From Burkholderiaceae bacterium (GTDB taxonomy: Bacteria; Pseudomonadota; Gammaproteobacteria; Burkholderiales; Burkholderiaceae_D): 64,000 bases of DNA. Position 1 is the stretch's first letter; each line of letters opens with the position of its first letter. Below, in pieces: positions 54,709 to 64,000 of this stretch. Both the position numbers and the translations under genes were made by a program. The stretch covers positions 1-64,000 of the forward strand of contig JARLJG010000050.1 in the NCBI GenBank assembly GCA_031291325.1, in the 5' to 3' direction. Below the pieces are notes generated by a model that saw only the letters and a list, made by a program, of their open reading frames with translations, did not search any database and was not told the DNA's origin.

Positions 54709-56046
54709 TCAGTTGCGCAAGGTATCGGCAATGCGGCGCGCCATCGTGTCGGCCACATCCGCGCGCTTGGCTTCGACCATCACGCGTATCAGCGGTTCGG
54801 TTCCCGATGGCCGGATCAACACGCGCCCGTCGTCGCCCAACTCGGATTCGACCGCCTCTTTTTCATTCTGCAAAGCACGGTTATTTTGCCAATCGTAACC
54901 TGGCGCCACCTTGACGTTAATCAAGCACTGCGGAAACAGCTGCATGTCCGACGCGCATTCGGCCAGGGTGCGGCCGCTGCGCTTCAAGGCCGACAATACC
55001 TGCAACGCCGAAATTATGCCATCTCCGGTGGTGTGCTTGTCGAGAAATAACAAGTGGCCGGAACCTTCCCCGCCCAATTGCCAGCCGCGCTCTTGCAGCA
55101 CTTCCAGCACGTAGCGGTCGCCGACCTTGGCGCGCGCAAAGCCGATGCCCATGCGCTTGAACGCCACTTCCAGCGCCATGTTGGTCATCAAGGTGCCGAC
55201 CGCGCCCGCCACCGGGCCAATCGACAGCCGGTCCTTGACCATCACGTACAGCAATTCATCGCCATTGTAGATACGCCCCGCAGCATCCACCATCAGCAGG
55301 CGGTCGGCATCGCCATCGAGCGCGATGCCGAGATCGGCGCCATGTTGCTGCACGCTGGCCGCCAATGACTGCGGCGCGGTGGCGCCGAAACCGTCGTTGA
55401 TATTCAAGCCGTTCGGTTGATTGCCGATGGCGATCACTTCCGCGCCCAATTCATGAAATACGTCGGGCGCGATGTGGTAGGCCGCGCCATGCGCGCAATC
55501 GACCACGATTTTCAGGCCGCGCAAATCGAGTTCGTTGGGAAAGGTGCTCTTGCAAAACTCGATGTAACGACCGCGTGCATCGTCCAGGCGCTTGGCCTTG
55601 CCGAGTTTTTCGGACGCCACGCAAACGATGGGATCGTCCAGCACAGCCTCAATGGCAAGCTCGACCGCATCCGGCAATTTGCTGCCATGTGCGGAAAAGA
55701 ACTTGATGCCGTTGTCGTCATAAGGATTATGCGAAGCCGAAATGACGACCCCGGCCGACAGGCGCAGCGCCCTGGTGAGGTAGGCCACTGCCGGTGTCGG
55801 CAGCGGCCCGGCCAGCATGACGTCGACCCCGGCGGCGGAAAAGCCGGCTTCCAGCGCTGCCTCCAGCATATAGCCGGAGATGCGCGTATCCTTGCCGATC
55901 AATACCACCGGCTTGGCGCTGCCGGCGCTGGCTTGCGTCAACACCCGGCCGGCGGCATAGCCGAGCCGCATCACGAAATCCGGCGTAATCGGGCTGACGC
56001 CAACGCGCCCACGCACGCCATCGGTGCCGAAATATTTGCGTGTCAT
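54709..56046 (-). CDS. glmM: Phosphoglucosamine mutase
   Basis: A 445-residue enzyme converting glucosamine-6-phosphate to glucosamine-1-phosphate for cell-wall synthesis. The phosphoserine loop [20 protein letters not shown], metal site [13 protein letters not shown], the sugar-binding [18 protein letters not shown] and phosphate-binding [15 protein letters not shown] are intact. It starts [12 protein letters not shown]. It follows folP by six bases in the usual Burkholderiales operon. Confidence 0.97.
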   Translation of the reverse strand: MTRKYFGTDGVRGRVGVSPITPDFVMRLGYAAGRVLTQASAGSAKPVVLIGKDTRISGYMLEAALEAGFSAAGVDVMLAGPLPTPAVAYLTRALRLSAGVVISASHNPYDDNGIKFFSAHGSKLPDAVELAIEAVLDDPIVCVASEKLGKAKRLDDARGRYIEFCKSTFPNELDLRGLKIVVDCAHGAAYHIAPDVFHELGAEVIAIGNQPNGLNINDGFGATAPQSLAASVQQHGADLGIALDGDADRLLMVDAAGRIYNGDELLYVMVKDRLSIGPVAGAVGTLMTNMALEVAFKRMGIGFARAKVGDRYVLEVLQERGWQLGGEGSGHLLFLDKHTTGDGIISALQVLSALKRSGRTLAECASDMQLFPQCLINVKVAPGYDWQNNRALQNEKEAVESELGDDGRVLIRPSGTEPLIRVMVEAKRADVADTMARRIADTLRN

Positions 56047-56052
56047 ACTGCT

Positions 56053-56907
56053 TTATTCCTTATTATTTGATACCGCCGTCCACACCTTCAACGCATCGAC
56101 GGTTTCGGCAACGTCATGGACTCTCAAAATCTGCGCACCCTGCGCCGCCGCGAACAAGGCAGCGGCCAGGCTGCCGGCCAGACGCATCTCAACCGGCCTG
56201 CCGGTAATGGCGCCGATCATCGATTTGCGCGAGATCCCGGCCAGCACCGGCAGATCCAGTTCCGTCTGCAATTGCCCCAAACGCCGCAGCAATGCCAGAT
56301 TATGCTCCAAGGTCTTGCCGAAACCGAATCCGGGGTCGATACACAAGCGCTCGCGCCCGATCCCGGCCTGCTGCGCAGCCTGCACGCGCGCTTGCAGGAA
56401 AGCGCCGACATCGCCTTGCACATCCCGATAGCTCGGATCGCGCTGCATGCTTTGCGGATCGCCCTGCATATGCATGATGCACAGGCCGCAAGCAGAGTCG
56501 GCGACCGCCTGCAACGCGCCCGGCGCGCAAAAGCCGTTGATGTCGTTAATCATGTCGGCATCGGCGGCCAGCGCTTCGCGCATCACTTCCGGCTTATAGG
56601 TATCGATCGACAGCGGCTTGCCGCAGTCGCGCAGCGCATACAGCGCCGGCATCACGCGCCGCAATTCTTCGTCCAGCGGCACCGGCGCCACGCCCGGACG
56701 GCTCGATTCGCCGCCGATGTCGATGATGTCGACGCCGTCGGCAATCATTTGTTCGGCCCGCGAAATCGCCAATTCCAGCGATTGAAAACGCCCGCCGTCG
56801 GAAAAGGAATCCGGCGTCACATTCAAGATACCCATGACCAAAGGCCGGGAGTGCGGACGAAATAGCGGCAGCCGATAGCGGCCGCATTGCAGTGTTGTTG
56901 GTTTCAT
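56053..56907 (-). CDS. folP: Dihydropteroate synthase
   Basis: A 284-residue folate-synthesis enzyme joining 6-hydroxymethyl-dihydropterin diphosphate with p-aminobenzoate. Signatures: LVMGILNVTPDSFSDGGRF, DIIDIGGESSRPGV, LSIDTYKPEVMREAL, IMHMQGDPQSMQ, LCIDPGFGFGKTLEHN and GISRKSMIG. The start at 56907 (MKPTTLQCGRYRL) is preferred over one at 56958. Between ftsH and glmM, as in many proteobacteria. Confidence 0.96.
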   Translation of the reverse strand: MKPTTLQCGRYRLPLFRPHSRPLVMGILNVTPDSFSDGGRFQSLELAISRAEQMIADGVDIIDIGGESSRPGVAPVPLDEELRRVMPALYALRDCGKPLSIDTYKPEVMREALAADADMINDINGFCAPGALQAVADSACGLCIMHMQGDPQSMQRDPSYRDVQGDVGAFLQARVQAAQQAGIGRERLCIDPGFGFGKTLEHNLALLRRLGQLQTELDLPVLAGISRKSMIGAITGRPVEMRLAGSLAAALFAAAQGAQILRVHDVAETVDALKVWTAVSNNKE

Positions 56908-56965
56908 TTGTACAAACAAAAAGGGCGAGGATCGCTCCCCACCCTCTATTTGGATCAAATCAATT

Positions 56966-58840
56966 TCAAACCGTCGCCGGCGCGCCCGGCTTCATATCGC
57001 TGGGCGGTATCCCAGGGATGGTCCGTTTGGTCAAGCGCGTATCTTTCGGTGGACGCGGTTCTTTGCCGTTCATGATGTCGGTCACTTGATCGGCGTCGAT
57101 GGTTTCCCATTCCAGCAAGGCCTTGGTCATTGCTTCGACCTTGTCGCGATGTTCGTCCAACAGCTTGCGCGACACCGCATATTGCTCGTCGAGGATACGG
57201 CGGATCTCGGCGTCGACTTTTTGCTGCGTCGCTTCGGCGATCGGCTTGCGGAAACCGTTGTCTTGCTCGGTTTCCACATACACCATGATGCCCAATGCAT
57301 CGGACATGCCATAGCGCATCACCATCGAGCGCGCGATGTTGGTGGCGCGGGCAAAGTCGTTGGAGGCGCCGGTCGACATCTGGCCGACGAAAATCTCTTC
57401 GGCAATGCGACCGCCGAACAGGATCGAGATTTCTTCCAGCATCTTGTCCTTGTAGCCGGAGATGGTGTCATGCTCCGGCAACTGCCAGGTCAAGCCCAAG
57501 GCCCAGCCGCGCGGCATGATCGTAACCTTGTGCACTGGATCGGCTTTTGGCAGCAGCTTGGCGACCACGGCGTGACCCGATTCATGGTAGGCAGTATTGC
57601 GGCGTTCTTCTTCGCGCATGACCATCGACTTGCGCTCCGGCCCCATGAAAATCTTGTCCTTGGCATCTTCAAAGTCTTGCATTTCGACGGTGCGCTTGTT
57701 GCGCCGCGCCGCGAACAATGCCGCTTCGTTGACCAGGTTCGCCAGATCGGCGCCGGAGAAACCCGGCGTGCCGCGCGCGATCACGCCCGCTTCGACGTCG
57801 GTCGAAATCGGCACCTTGCGCATATGCACATTGAGAATCTGCTCACGACCGCGAATATCCGGCAAGCCCACCGTCACCTGGCGGTCGAAGCGACCCGGAC
57901 GCATCAAAGCCTTGTCGAGCACATCGGCGCGGTTGGTCGCGGCGACCACGATGACGCCGGAATTCGGCTCGAAGCCATCCATTTCGACCAGCAATTGATT
58001 CAGAGTCTGTTCGCGCTCGTCGTTGCCGCCGCCGACGCCGGCGCCGCGATGGCGACCGACTGCGTCGATTTCATCGATAAACACGATGCAAGGCGCATGT
58101 TTCTTGGCGTTTTCAAACATGTCGCGCACCCGCGATGCGCCGACGCCGACAAACATTTCGACAAAGTCGGAACCGGAAATAGTGAAAAACGGCACTTTGG
58201 CTTCGCCGGCAATCGCGCGCGCCAGCAAGGTTTTACCGGTTCCCGGCGGGCCGACCATCAACACGCCGCGCGGAATCCGTCCGCCCAGCTTCTGGAACTT
58301 GGTCGGGTCACGCAGGAAATCGACCAGTTCGCTGACTTCTTCCTTGGCTTCGTCGCAACCGGCAACGTCGGCAAAGGTGACCGCGTTATTGGTTTCGTCC
58401 AGCATGCGCGCCTTCGACTTGCCGAAGGAAAACGCCCCGCCCTTGCCGCCGCCCTGCATCTGGCGCATGAAAAACACCCACACGCCGATCAGCAACAGCA
58501 TCGGGAACCAGGAAATGAATACTTGCGACAGGAAGGATTGCTCTTCCGGCGCCTTGATATCGAATTTCACGCCGTTGTTAAGGAGATCGCCGATCAAGCC
58601 ATGATCCATGAAGGTCATGTTGGCTTTGATCTTCTTGCCGTCCTGGGTGGTGGCGACGATGTTCGTGCCTTCCAGCACCGCATCCTTGATTTGCTTGGTG
58701 CGCACTTCGTCCAGGAAATCCGAATACGCTACTTGCGTCGCGCCGGTCGACATCCCGTGGTTATCGAATTGCTTGAACAGCATGAAAAGCACCAACAAAA
58801 TAACCACCCAAATGGCGGCCTTGGAAAACATATTGTTCAC
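56966..58840 (-). CDS. ftsH: ATP-dependent zinc metalloprotease FtsH
   Basis: A 624-residue membrane AAA+ protease degrading membrane and short-lived cytoplasmic proteins. Two N-terminal helices ([18 protein letters not shown] and [18 protein letters not shown]) flank a short periplasmic domain; Walker [12 protein letters not shown], Walker [37 protein letters not shown], zinc motif H419-E420-S-G-H423 in YHESGHAVV. The C-terminal part is typical. It leads the ftsH-folP-glmM operon. The 150 bp upstream shows no gene. Confidence 0.97.
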   Translation of the reverse strand: MNNMFSKAAIWVVILLVLFMLFKQFDNHGMSTGATQVAYSDFLDEVRTKQIKDAVLEGTNIVATTQDGKKIKANMTFMDHGLIGDLLNNGVKFDIKAPEEQSFLSQVFISWFPMLLLIGVWVFFMRQMQGGGKGGAFSFGKSKARMLDETNNAVTFADVAGCDEAKEEVSELVDFLRDPTKFQKLGGRIPRGVLMVGPPGTGKTLLARAIAGEAKVPFFTISGSDFVEMFVGVGASRVRDMFENAKKHAPCIVFIDEIDAVGRHRGAGVGGGNDEREQTLNQLLVEMDGFEPNSGVIVVAATNRADVLDKALMRPGRFDRQVTVGLPDIRGREQILNVHMRKVPISTDVEAGVIARGTPGFSGADLANLVNEAALFAARRNKRTVEMQDFEDAKDKIFMGPERKSMVMREEERRNTAYHESGHAVVAKLLPKADPVHKVTIMPRGWALGLTWQLPEHDTISGYKDKMLEEISILFGGRIAEEIFVGQMSTGASNDFARATNIARSMVMRYGMSDALGIMVYVETEQDNGFRKPIAEATQQKVDAEIRRILDEQYAVSRKLLDEHRDKVEAMTKALLEWETIDADQVTDIMNGKEPRPPKDTRLTKRTIPGIPPSDMKPGAPATV

Positions 58841-58991
58841 TAGAACTCCTTAGACGCTGGAAGCGCCCCTCTCAACTTTGCAAGTAAATCGGATTTTACT
58901 CGCATTAATCGGTGCATGCTAGGTTGGATGTGCGGCTAAGGCCCTGAAAAATCAAGACTAAGTGCTACATATATCTTTCGCCAAGCAACAC

Positions 58992-59636
58992 TCAGCTCGG
59001 ATTTTTTAGCGTTTTTCCAAGCAAAAATATTTCCGACGATTTATCCCGGCTGGCTTTTGGTTTCTTTTGTGTCACTATTTTGAACTCATTCCTGAAATTT
59101 TCGATCAGTTGACTATAGCCGGTGCCATTGAAGCATTTCACCAACAGCGACCCGTTCGGTTTCATGTGGGCGTGCGAAAACTCGATTGCCAAATCGATTA
59201 TATGCTCGATGCGCGCGGCATCCGCCACCGCGATGCCGGACAGATTGGGCGCCATATCGGATAGCACAAGATCGACTTTGCGCCCGGCCAGCACTTCCTC
59301 CAATTGTTTGAAGCTTTCTTCTTCACGGAAGTCGCCGAGAATGAAATGCACGTCGGCAATCGGCTCCATCGGCAGCATGTCCAGCCCGATGATCGTGCCG
59401 TGGATGCCGCCACCGGCCTTGCCGGCCAGTTTGTTGCGCACATACTGCGACCAACTGCCGGGCGTGCAGCCCAGATCGACGATCACCTGGCCGGGCTTGA
59501 TCAAATGCTCGCTTTCGTCGATTTCCTTCAGCTTGTAGGCGGCCCTGGCCCGATAGCCTTCCTTCTGCGCCAGCTTCACATATGGGTCGTTAATATGGTC
59601 GTGCAGCCAGTTTTTGTTTAATTTGTTCTTTGCCAT
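58992..59636 (-). CDS. rlmE: 23S rRNA 2'-O-ribose methyltransferase RlmE (RrmJ/FtsJ)
   Basis: A 214-residue heat-shock methyltransferase that modifies U2552 of 23S rRNA. SAM motif [35 protein letters not shown] with the catalytic Asp, [18 protein letters not shown] and [16 protein letters not shown] with the catalytic Lys and Glu are all present. Divergent from yhbY with 32 bp between; ftsH follows 151 bp downstream. Confidence 0.97.
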   Translation of the reverse strand: MAKNKLNKNWLHDHINDPYVKLAQKEGYRARAAYKLKEIDESEHLIKPGQVIVDLGCTPGSWSQYVRNKLAGKAGGGIHGTIIGLDMLPMEPIADVHFILGDFREEESFKQLEEVLAGRKVDLVLSDMAPNLSGIAVADAARIEHIIDLAIEFSHAHMKPNGSLLVKCFNGTGYSQLIENFRNEFKIVTQKKPKASRDKSSEIFLLGKTLKNPS

Positions 59637-59668
59637 TCGCGTAGAATACAGCTTTTAGAGGATTTTTT

Positions 59669-60142
59669 ATGTTGAAACTCACACCGGCCGAACGCAGCGT
59701 CTTCCGCGCCGACGCCCACGCCCTCAATCCGGTCGTCATGATCGGCGAAGCCGGCTTGACCGATGCCGTGCTCAAGGAAATCGACCTCAGCCTGAATTCG
59801 CATGGCTTGATCAAAATCCGCGTATTCGGCGACGACCGCGACGCGCGCATCGAGATGTATGAGACGATTTGCAGCAAATTGGATGCTGCGCCGATACAAC
59901 ACATCGGCAAGCTGCTGGTTGTCTACCGTCCCATCAAGGAAGCGGAAAAAGAGCGCAGCGGCACCAGTGGCCGTGGCATGCGCGAAGTCACCATCGTCAA
60001 GCCCAGCCCGAGCGGCACCAAGCGCCCATCGGTGACCAAGGTCATGGTCAAGGGCAACGAACGGGTAACGCAGGGTGGATCGATCAAACGTGCCAAGCCG
60101 CGCCAATCCAGCGCCAAGAAGTCATCGCTGGGCAGCCGTTGA
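59669..60142 (+). CDS. yhbY: YhbY-family RNA-binding protein (CRM domain)
   Basis: A 157-residue protein with a CRM domain in residues 1-97, binding RNA during 50S ribosome assembly. Typical parts are LTPAERSVFRADAHALNPVV, GLTDAVLKEIDLSLNSHGLI, KIRVFGDDRDAR and IGKLLVVYR. The C-terminal 60 residues are basic and Ser/Lys rich, an extension seen in beta-proteobacterial members. Divergent from rlmE; ends 21 bases into the converging DUF4149 gene. Confidence 0.93.
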   Translation: MLKLTPAERSVFRADAHALNPVVMIGEAGLTDAVLKEIDLSLNSHGLIKIRVFGDDRDARIEMYETICSKLDAAPIQHIGKLLVVYRPIKEAEKERSGTSGRGMREVTIVKPSPSGTKRPSVTKVMVKGNERVTQGGSIKRAKPRQSSAKKSSLGSR

Positions 60143-60568
60143 GCTTTGTAATTTAAGCACCAGGGCCGCGCCCAGCAGGCTGTCGGCCAGGTAAAACACC
60201 GACGAAACACCGTGCAAGATGCCGAATTGCATCTTGGCATCGGATGCCATTACACCTGCCGGTCCGGCTGCGGCGCGCAACGCCGCCATGAAGGGCTGCA
60301 GCGCAAAATATCCAAGCGCGGTGCAAGCCAGCATCGCTGCGATCAGCCCCCGTTCCTGCCGTTTTTGCGACGACACCAGCAACAACGTGCCGCAAGCCAG
60401 CGCGAGCCAGGCTTCCGAGCGGAACAGGGTGGCAGCGACGTTGCCCGCCGTCAGCCGGTCGAAACTTGCAAACAGCGTGGGCGCCGCCAGATAGCCGACC
60501 GCCCACAAACTGCCCGCCCACAGGGTGGCGATCAGCAAGCGGCTGCGGGCGACCCAAACGTCACGCAT
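60122..60568 (-). CDS. DUF4149 membrane protein
   Basis: A 148-residue inner-membrane protein with about four helices (LLIATLWAGSLWAVGYLAAP, AWLALACGTLLLVSS, LIAAMLACTALGYFALQPFM, FYLADSLLGAALVLKL). It belongs to the DUF4149 family; function unknown. Start ATG at 60568 overlaps the greA stop by one base (TGATG); the TTG just before is unlikely. Conserved position downstream of greA in Burkholderiales. Confidence 0.87.
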   Translation of the reverse strand: MRDVWVARSRLLIATLWAGSLWAVGYLAAPTLFASFDRLTAGNVAATLFRSEAWLALACGTLLLVSSQKRQERGLIAAMLACTALGYFALQPFMAALRAAAGPAGVMASDAKMQFGILHGVSSVFYLADSLLGAALVLKLQSSTAAQR

Positions 60569-61044
60569 CAAATGTAGCGCACTTCCAGCACTTCATACTC
60601 GCGCACGCCGGACGGTGCTTGCACTTCGACCACATCGCCCGCGTATTTGCCGATCAATGCGCGTGCAATCGGCGAGGTGATGGAAACCTTGGATAGCTTC
60701 AGGTCGGCTTCGTCGGTGCCGACGATTTGATAGCTGACTTTGTCGCCGGACTCCATGTCTTCCAGCAAGACGGTCGACGCAAACACCACGCGGCCTTCCG
60801 CATCCAACAGCGCCGGATCGATGATTTGCGCTGCGCCCAGCTTGCCTTCGAGGTCGGCGATGCGGCCTTCGATGAAGCTTTGGCGTTCCTTGGCAGCCTC
60901 GTACTCGGCGTTTTCCGACAAATCGCCTTGCGCGCGCGCTTCGGCAATCGCGTTGATGACCGAGGGCCGTTCCTTCGTCTTCAGGCGGGTCAATTCCTGC
61001 TTGAGGAGTTCCGCGCCGTATTTTGTTATGGGTACTGTGCTCAT
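60568..61044 (-). CDS. greA: Transcription elongation factor GreA
   Basis: A 158-residue factor rescuing backtracked RNA polymerase. N-terminal coiled coil with acidic tip ([20 protein letters not shown]) and the C-terminal FKBP-like domain ([37 protein letters not shown] in the form [13 protein letters not shown]). Start at 61044 ([18 protein letters not shown]). Translated with the DUF4149 gene by stop-start overlap; carB lies 106 bp upstream. Confidence 0.97.
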   Translation of the reverse strand: MSTVPITKYGAELLKQELTRLKTKERPSVINAIAEARAQGDLSENAEYEAAKERQSFIEGRIADLEGKLGAAQIIDPALLDAEGRVVFASTVLLEDMESGDKVSYQIVGTDEADLKLSKVSITSPIARALIGKYAGDVVEVQAPSGVREYEVLEVRYI

Positions 61045-61150
61045 GATTTCTTCTGATAAGTGAAAACCACAGAGGCTACAGGGGACCGGATGCTTCCGGC
61101 ACCGTTGCAAGCTCTGTGGCTAAAGTTGCTACTTTTTTGTTATTGCAGTT

Positions 61151-64000
61151 TCAGTTTAAAGACTTATGCAAGCCTTGTAAATCATAGACATGCATTTTGT
61201 CCAGATGCGCCATCCCTTCGACTGCCGCTTCCGCGCCGGCAATGGTCGTGTAAGTGGTCACTCGCGCCGCCAGCGCCGAAGTGCGGATCGCCCGCGAATC
61301 GGTGATCGCGCTGCGCTTTTCCTCGACGGTATTGATGACCAGCGCGATTTCGCGGTTTTTAATCATGTCGACCACGTGCGGACGGCCTTCGACCATTTTG
61401 TTGACGGTCGTAACCGGAATACCCGCAGCAGCGATGGCTGCCGCCGTGCCCTTGGTTGCCACTACCGAAAAGCCGATATCCAGCAAGTCCTTGGCCACCT
61501 TGACGGCGCGCGGCTTGTCGCTATTCTTGACGCTGAGAAACACTTTGCCGGAACGCGGCAATTTGACGCCCGCGCCCAACTGCGATTTCACGAACGCTTC
61601 GCCGAAGGTCTTGCCGACCCCCATCACTTCGCCGGTCGACTTCATTTCCGGGCCGAGGATGGTATCGACGCCGGGGAACTTGACGAACGGGAATACTGCT
61701 TCCTTGACGCTGAAATACGCCGGCACGACCTCGTCGAAAATGCCCTGGCTATCGAGCGATTGCCCGGCCATGCAGCGCGCGGCGATCTTGGCCAGCTGCA
61801 AGCCGGTTGCTTTCGACACGTACGGCACCGTGCGCGAGGCGCGCGGATTGACTTCCAGCACGAACACCACGTCCTGCAACACGCCGTCGATTTCCTTATG
61901 CTGGATCGCAAACTGCACGTTCATCAAGCCGATCACGTTCAAGCCCTTGGCCATCAGCGAAGTTTGCCGCTTCAATTCGTCGACCGTCGCTGGCGACAGC
62001 GAGTACGGCGGCAGCGAACAGGCGGAATCGCCCGAATGCACGCCGGCCTGCTCGATATGTTCCATCACGCCGCCGATAAAGGTGCGCTTGCCGTCGGACA
62101 GGCAATCGACATCGACTTCGATCGCATCGTTCAGGAAGCGATCCAGCAGCACCGGCGAATCGTGCGACACCTTGACCGCTTCGCGCATATAGCGTTCCAG
62201 GTCGCGTTGCTCATGCACAATTTCCATCGCCCGTCCGCCCAGCACGTAGGATGGACGCACCACCAGCGGATAGCCGATTTCCTGCGCCAGGCGCAGCGCG
62301 TCTTCCTCGGTGCGCGCGGTGCGGTTCGGCGGCTGCCGCAAGCCGAGTTCCTGCAACAATTTCTGGAAGCGTTCGCGGTCTTCGGCGGCATCGATCATGT
62401 CGGGCGAGGTGCCGATGATGGGCACGCCGTTGGCTTCCAGATCGAGCGCCAATTTCAACGGCGTCTGCCCGCCGTATTGGACGATCACGCCCAGCGGTTT
62501 TTCCTTGTCGACGATTTCCAGCACGTCTTCCAGCGTCAACGGCTCGAAGTATAAGCGATCCGACGTGTCGTAATCGGTGGAAACGGTTTCCGGGTTGCAA
62601 TTGACCATGATGGTTTCATAGCCGTCTTCGCGCATCGCCAGCGCCGCATGCACGCAGCAATAATCGAATTCGATCCCTTGGCCGATGCGATTCGGCCCGC
62701 CGCCCAGGACCATGATCTTTTTCCTGTCGGTCGGCTGCGATTCGCACTCTTCCTCATAGGTCGAGTACATGTAGGCGGTATTGGTCGCGAATTCGGCGGC
62801 GCAGGTGTCGACCCGCTTGTAGACCGGACGGATATTCAACGCCAGACGCTTTTCGCGCACCGCTTGATCGGTGGTCTTCATCAATTTCGCCAGCCGGCGG
62901 TCGGCAAAGCCTTTTTGCTTGAGGCGGAACAGCGTAGACTTTTCCAGCGCGTCCAGCGTCTGCGTTTCCAGCCACAATTCGATATCGACGATTTCCTTGA
63001 TCTGCGCCAGGAACCACGGATCGATACGCGTCAACTGGTGCACTTCTTCCAGCGTGAAACCGTGCGCGAAGGCATCGCCGACGTACCAGATGCGATCCGG
63101 GCCGGGTTCGCCCAGCTCTTCTTCCAGCACTTCGCGGTCCTTGGTCTTTTCGTTCAAACCATCTACGCCGACTTCGAGGCCGCGCAAGGCTTTCTGGAAC
63201 GATTCCTGGAAGGTGCGGCCAATCGCCATCACTTCGCCCACCGATTTCATCTGCGTCGTCAAATGGTGGTCGGCAGTCGGGAATTTTTCGAACGCAAAAC
63301 GCGGAATCTTGGTGACCACGTAATCGATGCTGGGCTCGAACGAGGCCGGGGTCGCGCCGCCGGTGATTTCATTGCGCAACTCGTCGAGCGTATAGCCGAC
63401 CGCCAGCTTGGCGGCCACCTTGGCGATCGGAAAGCCGGTCGCCTTGGACGCCAGCGCCGACGAACGCGACACGCGCGGATTCATTTCGATCACGATCATG
63501 CGCCCGTCTTGCGGGTTGATCGAGAATTGCACGTTGGAGCCGCCGGTATCGACGCCGATCTCGCGCAACACCGCCAGCGACGCGTTGCGCATGATCTGGT
63601 ATTCCTTGTCGGTCAAGGTCTGCGCCGGCGCCACGGTGATCGAGTCGCCGGTATGCACGCCCATCGGGTCCAGATTTTCAATCGAGCAGACGATGATGCA
63701 ATTATCCTTCTTGTCGCGCACCACTTCCATCTCGAACTCCTTCCAGCCGATCAGCGATTCCTCGATCAGCAATTCGGAGGTTGGCGACGCTTCCAGGCCG
63801 CGCTTGCAGATGGTGACGAACTCCTCTTCATTGTAGGCAATGCCGCCGCCGGTGCCACCCATCGTAAACGACGGACGGATGATGACCGGGAAGCCCAATT
63901 CCTTTTGCACGGCCCACGATTCGTCCATCGTGTGCGACACGCCGGAGCGGGCCGAACCGAGGCCGATCTTGGTCATCGCTTCCTTGAACTTCGCGCGGTC
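61151..64000 (-). CDS. carB: Carbamoyl-phosphate synthase large subunit (5' part outside window)
   Basis: The 949 residues seen here are about the last nine-tenths of CarB; the reading frame is open to the window edge, entering at [20 protein letters not shown], near residue 140 of the usual protein. It makes carbamoyl phosphate from bicarbonate, ATP and glutamine-derived ammonia for pyrimidines and arginine. Seen: [40 protein letters not shown], second ATP-grasp half [20 protein letters not shown] and [20 protein letters not shown], and the C-terminal MGS-like allosteric domain ending [11 protein letters not shown]. The start lies beyond the window. Confidence 0.98.
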   Translation of the reverse strand, partial: DRAKFKEAMTKIGLGSARSGVSHTMDESWAVQKELGFPVIIRPSFTMGGTGGGIAYNEEEFVTICKRGLEASPTSELLIEESLIGWKEFEMEVVRDKKDNCIIVCSIENLDPMGVHTGDSITVAPAQTLTDKEYQIMRNASLAVLREIGVDTGGSNVQFSINPQDGRMIVIEMNPRVSRSSALASKATGFPIAKVAAKLAVGYTLDELRNEITGGATPASFEPSIDYVVTKIPRFAFEKFPTADHHLTTQMKSVGEVMAIGRTFQESFQKALRGLEVGVDGLNEKTKDREVLEEELGEPGPDRIWYVGDAFAHGFTLEEVHQLTRIDPWFLAQIKEIVDIELWLETQTLDALEKSTLFRLKQKGFADRRLAKLMKTTDQAVREKRLALNIRPVYKRVDTCAAEFATNTAYMYSTYEEECESQPTDRKKIMVLGGGPNRIGQGIEFDYCCVHAALAMREDGYETIMVNCNPETVSTDYDTSDRLYFEPLTLEDVLEIVDKEKPLGVIVQYGGQTPLKLALDLEANGVPIIGTSPDMIDAAEDRERFQKLLQELGLRQPPNRTARTEEDALRLAQEIGYPLVVRPSYVLGGRAMEIVHEQRDLERYMREAVKVSHDSPVLLDRFLNDAIEVDVDCLSDGKRTFIGGVMEHIEQAGVHSGDSACSLPPYSLSPATVDELKRQTSLMAKGLNVIGLMNVQFAIQHKEIDGVLQDVVFVLEVNPRASRTVPYVSKATGLQLAKIAARCMAGQSLDSQGIFDEVVPAYFSVKEAVFPFVKFPGVDTILGPEMKSTGEVMGVGKTFGEAFVKSQLGAGVKLPRSGKVFLSVKNSDKPRAVKVAKDLLDIGFSVVATKGTAAAIAAAGIPVTTVNKMVEGRPHVVDMIKNREIALVINTVEEKRSAITDSRAIRTSALAARVTTYTTIAGAEAAVEGMAHLDKMHVYDLQGLHKSLN

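Noticed and set aside
57086..58843. 585-codon plus-strand open frame opposite ftsH
   Set aside because: ftsH is unmistakable on the minus strand; the translation looks like low-complexity antisense.

Overview
The window is about 64 kb of a moderately GC-rich chromosome from a betaproteobacterium, most likely Burkholderiales/Oxalobacteraceae. This rests on the housekeeping order at the right end (carB, greA, a DUF4149 gene, yhbY, rlmE, ftsH, folP, glmM) and on close resemblance of many proteins to that group. The assignment is by recognition, not by a search.

Layout. 0.4-5.2 kb: LysE-type exporter, small HTH regulator, a diguanylate cyclase fused to a hemerythrin domain, a SnoaL-like protein and an EamA permease. 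5.2-26.2 kb: a large alcohol-oxidation region. It holds an exaC-type aldehyde dehydrogenase, a DUF779 gene, a nine-gene operon (NosR-like flavoprotein/ferredoxin, ApbE, a ped-type ABC export set with a YVTN beta-propeller, then a second complete ABC importer), a PQQ alcohol dehydrogenase with the lanthanide-type Asp-Tyr-Asp signature, a quinoprotein-associated periplasmic binding protein, a PedF-like cytochrome c, an AcoR-type sigma-54 activator and a TonB-dependent receptor. 26.8-37 kb: DUF3141 hydrolase and a fatty-acid cluster (acyl-CoA dehydrogenase, phosphotransferase-family protein, histidine phosphatase, LysR regulator, acyl-CoA ligase, MFS exporter). 37.2-37.6 kb: decayed IS6-type transposase. 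37.8-46.5 kb: chemoreceptor with CZB domain, tRNA-Val, dnaQ, rnhA, a methyltransferase head-to-head with gloB, mltD and an acyltransferase. 46.5-49.8 kb: accessory stretch rich in short inverted and direct repeats with three poorly characterised genes. 49.9-64 kb: OPT transporter, pcaF-like thiolase, tRNA-Pro, phoB and the housekeeping block, ending inside carB.

The main discovery is regulatory. Six transcription units of the alcohol region each carry a -24/-12 (sigma-54) promoter (GG-N10-GC, one with GA): exaC, DUF779, the nine-gene operon, the PQQ dehydrogenase, the cytochrome c and the TonB receptor. Upstream of five of them lie copies of an imperfect palindrome of the form TGTTCM-N5-GNNACA. 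At exaC, the nine-gene operon and the dehydrogenase these are paired at exactly 19 bp spacing. The only sigma-54 activator in the window is encoded in the middle of this set, with a perfect copy of the palindrome upstream. I infer one AcoR-like, alcohol/aldehyde-responsive regulon that couples periplasmic alcohol oxidation to aldehyde removal, to a flavin/Fe-S electron-transfer protein and to outer-membrane uptake, possibly of the lanthanide or another cofactor. No PQQ biosynthesis genes are present in the window.
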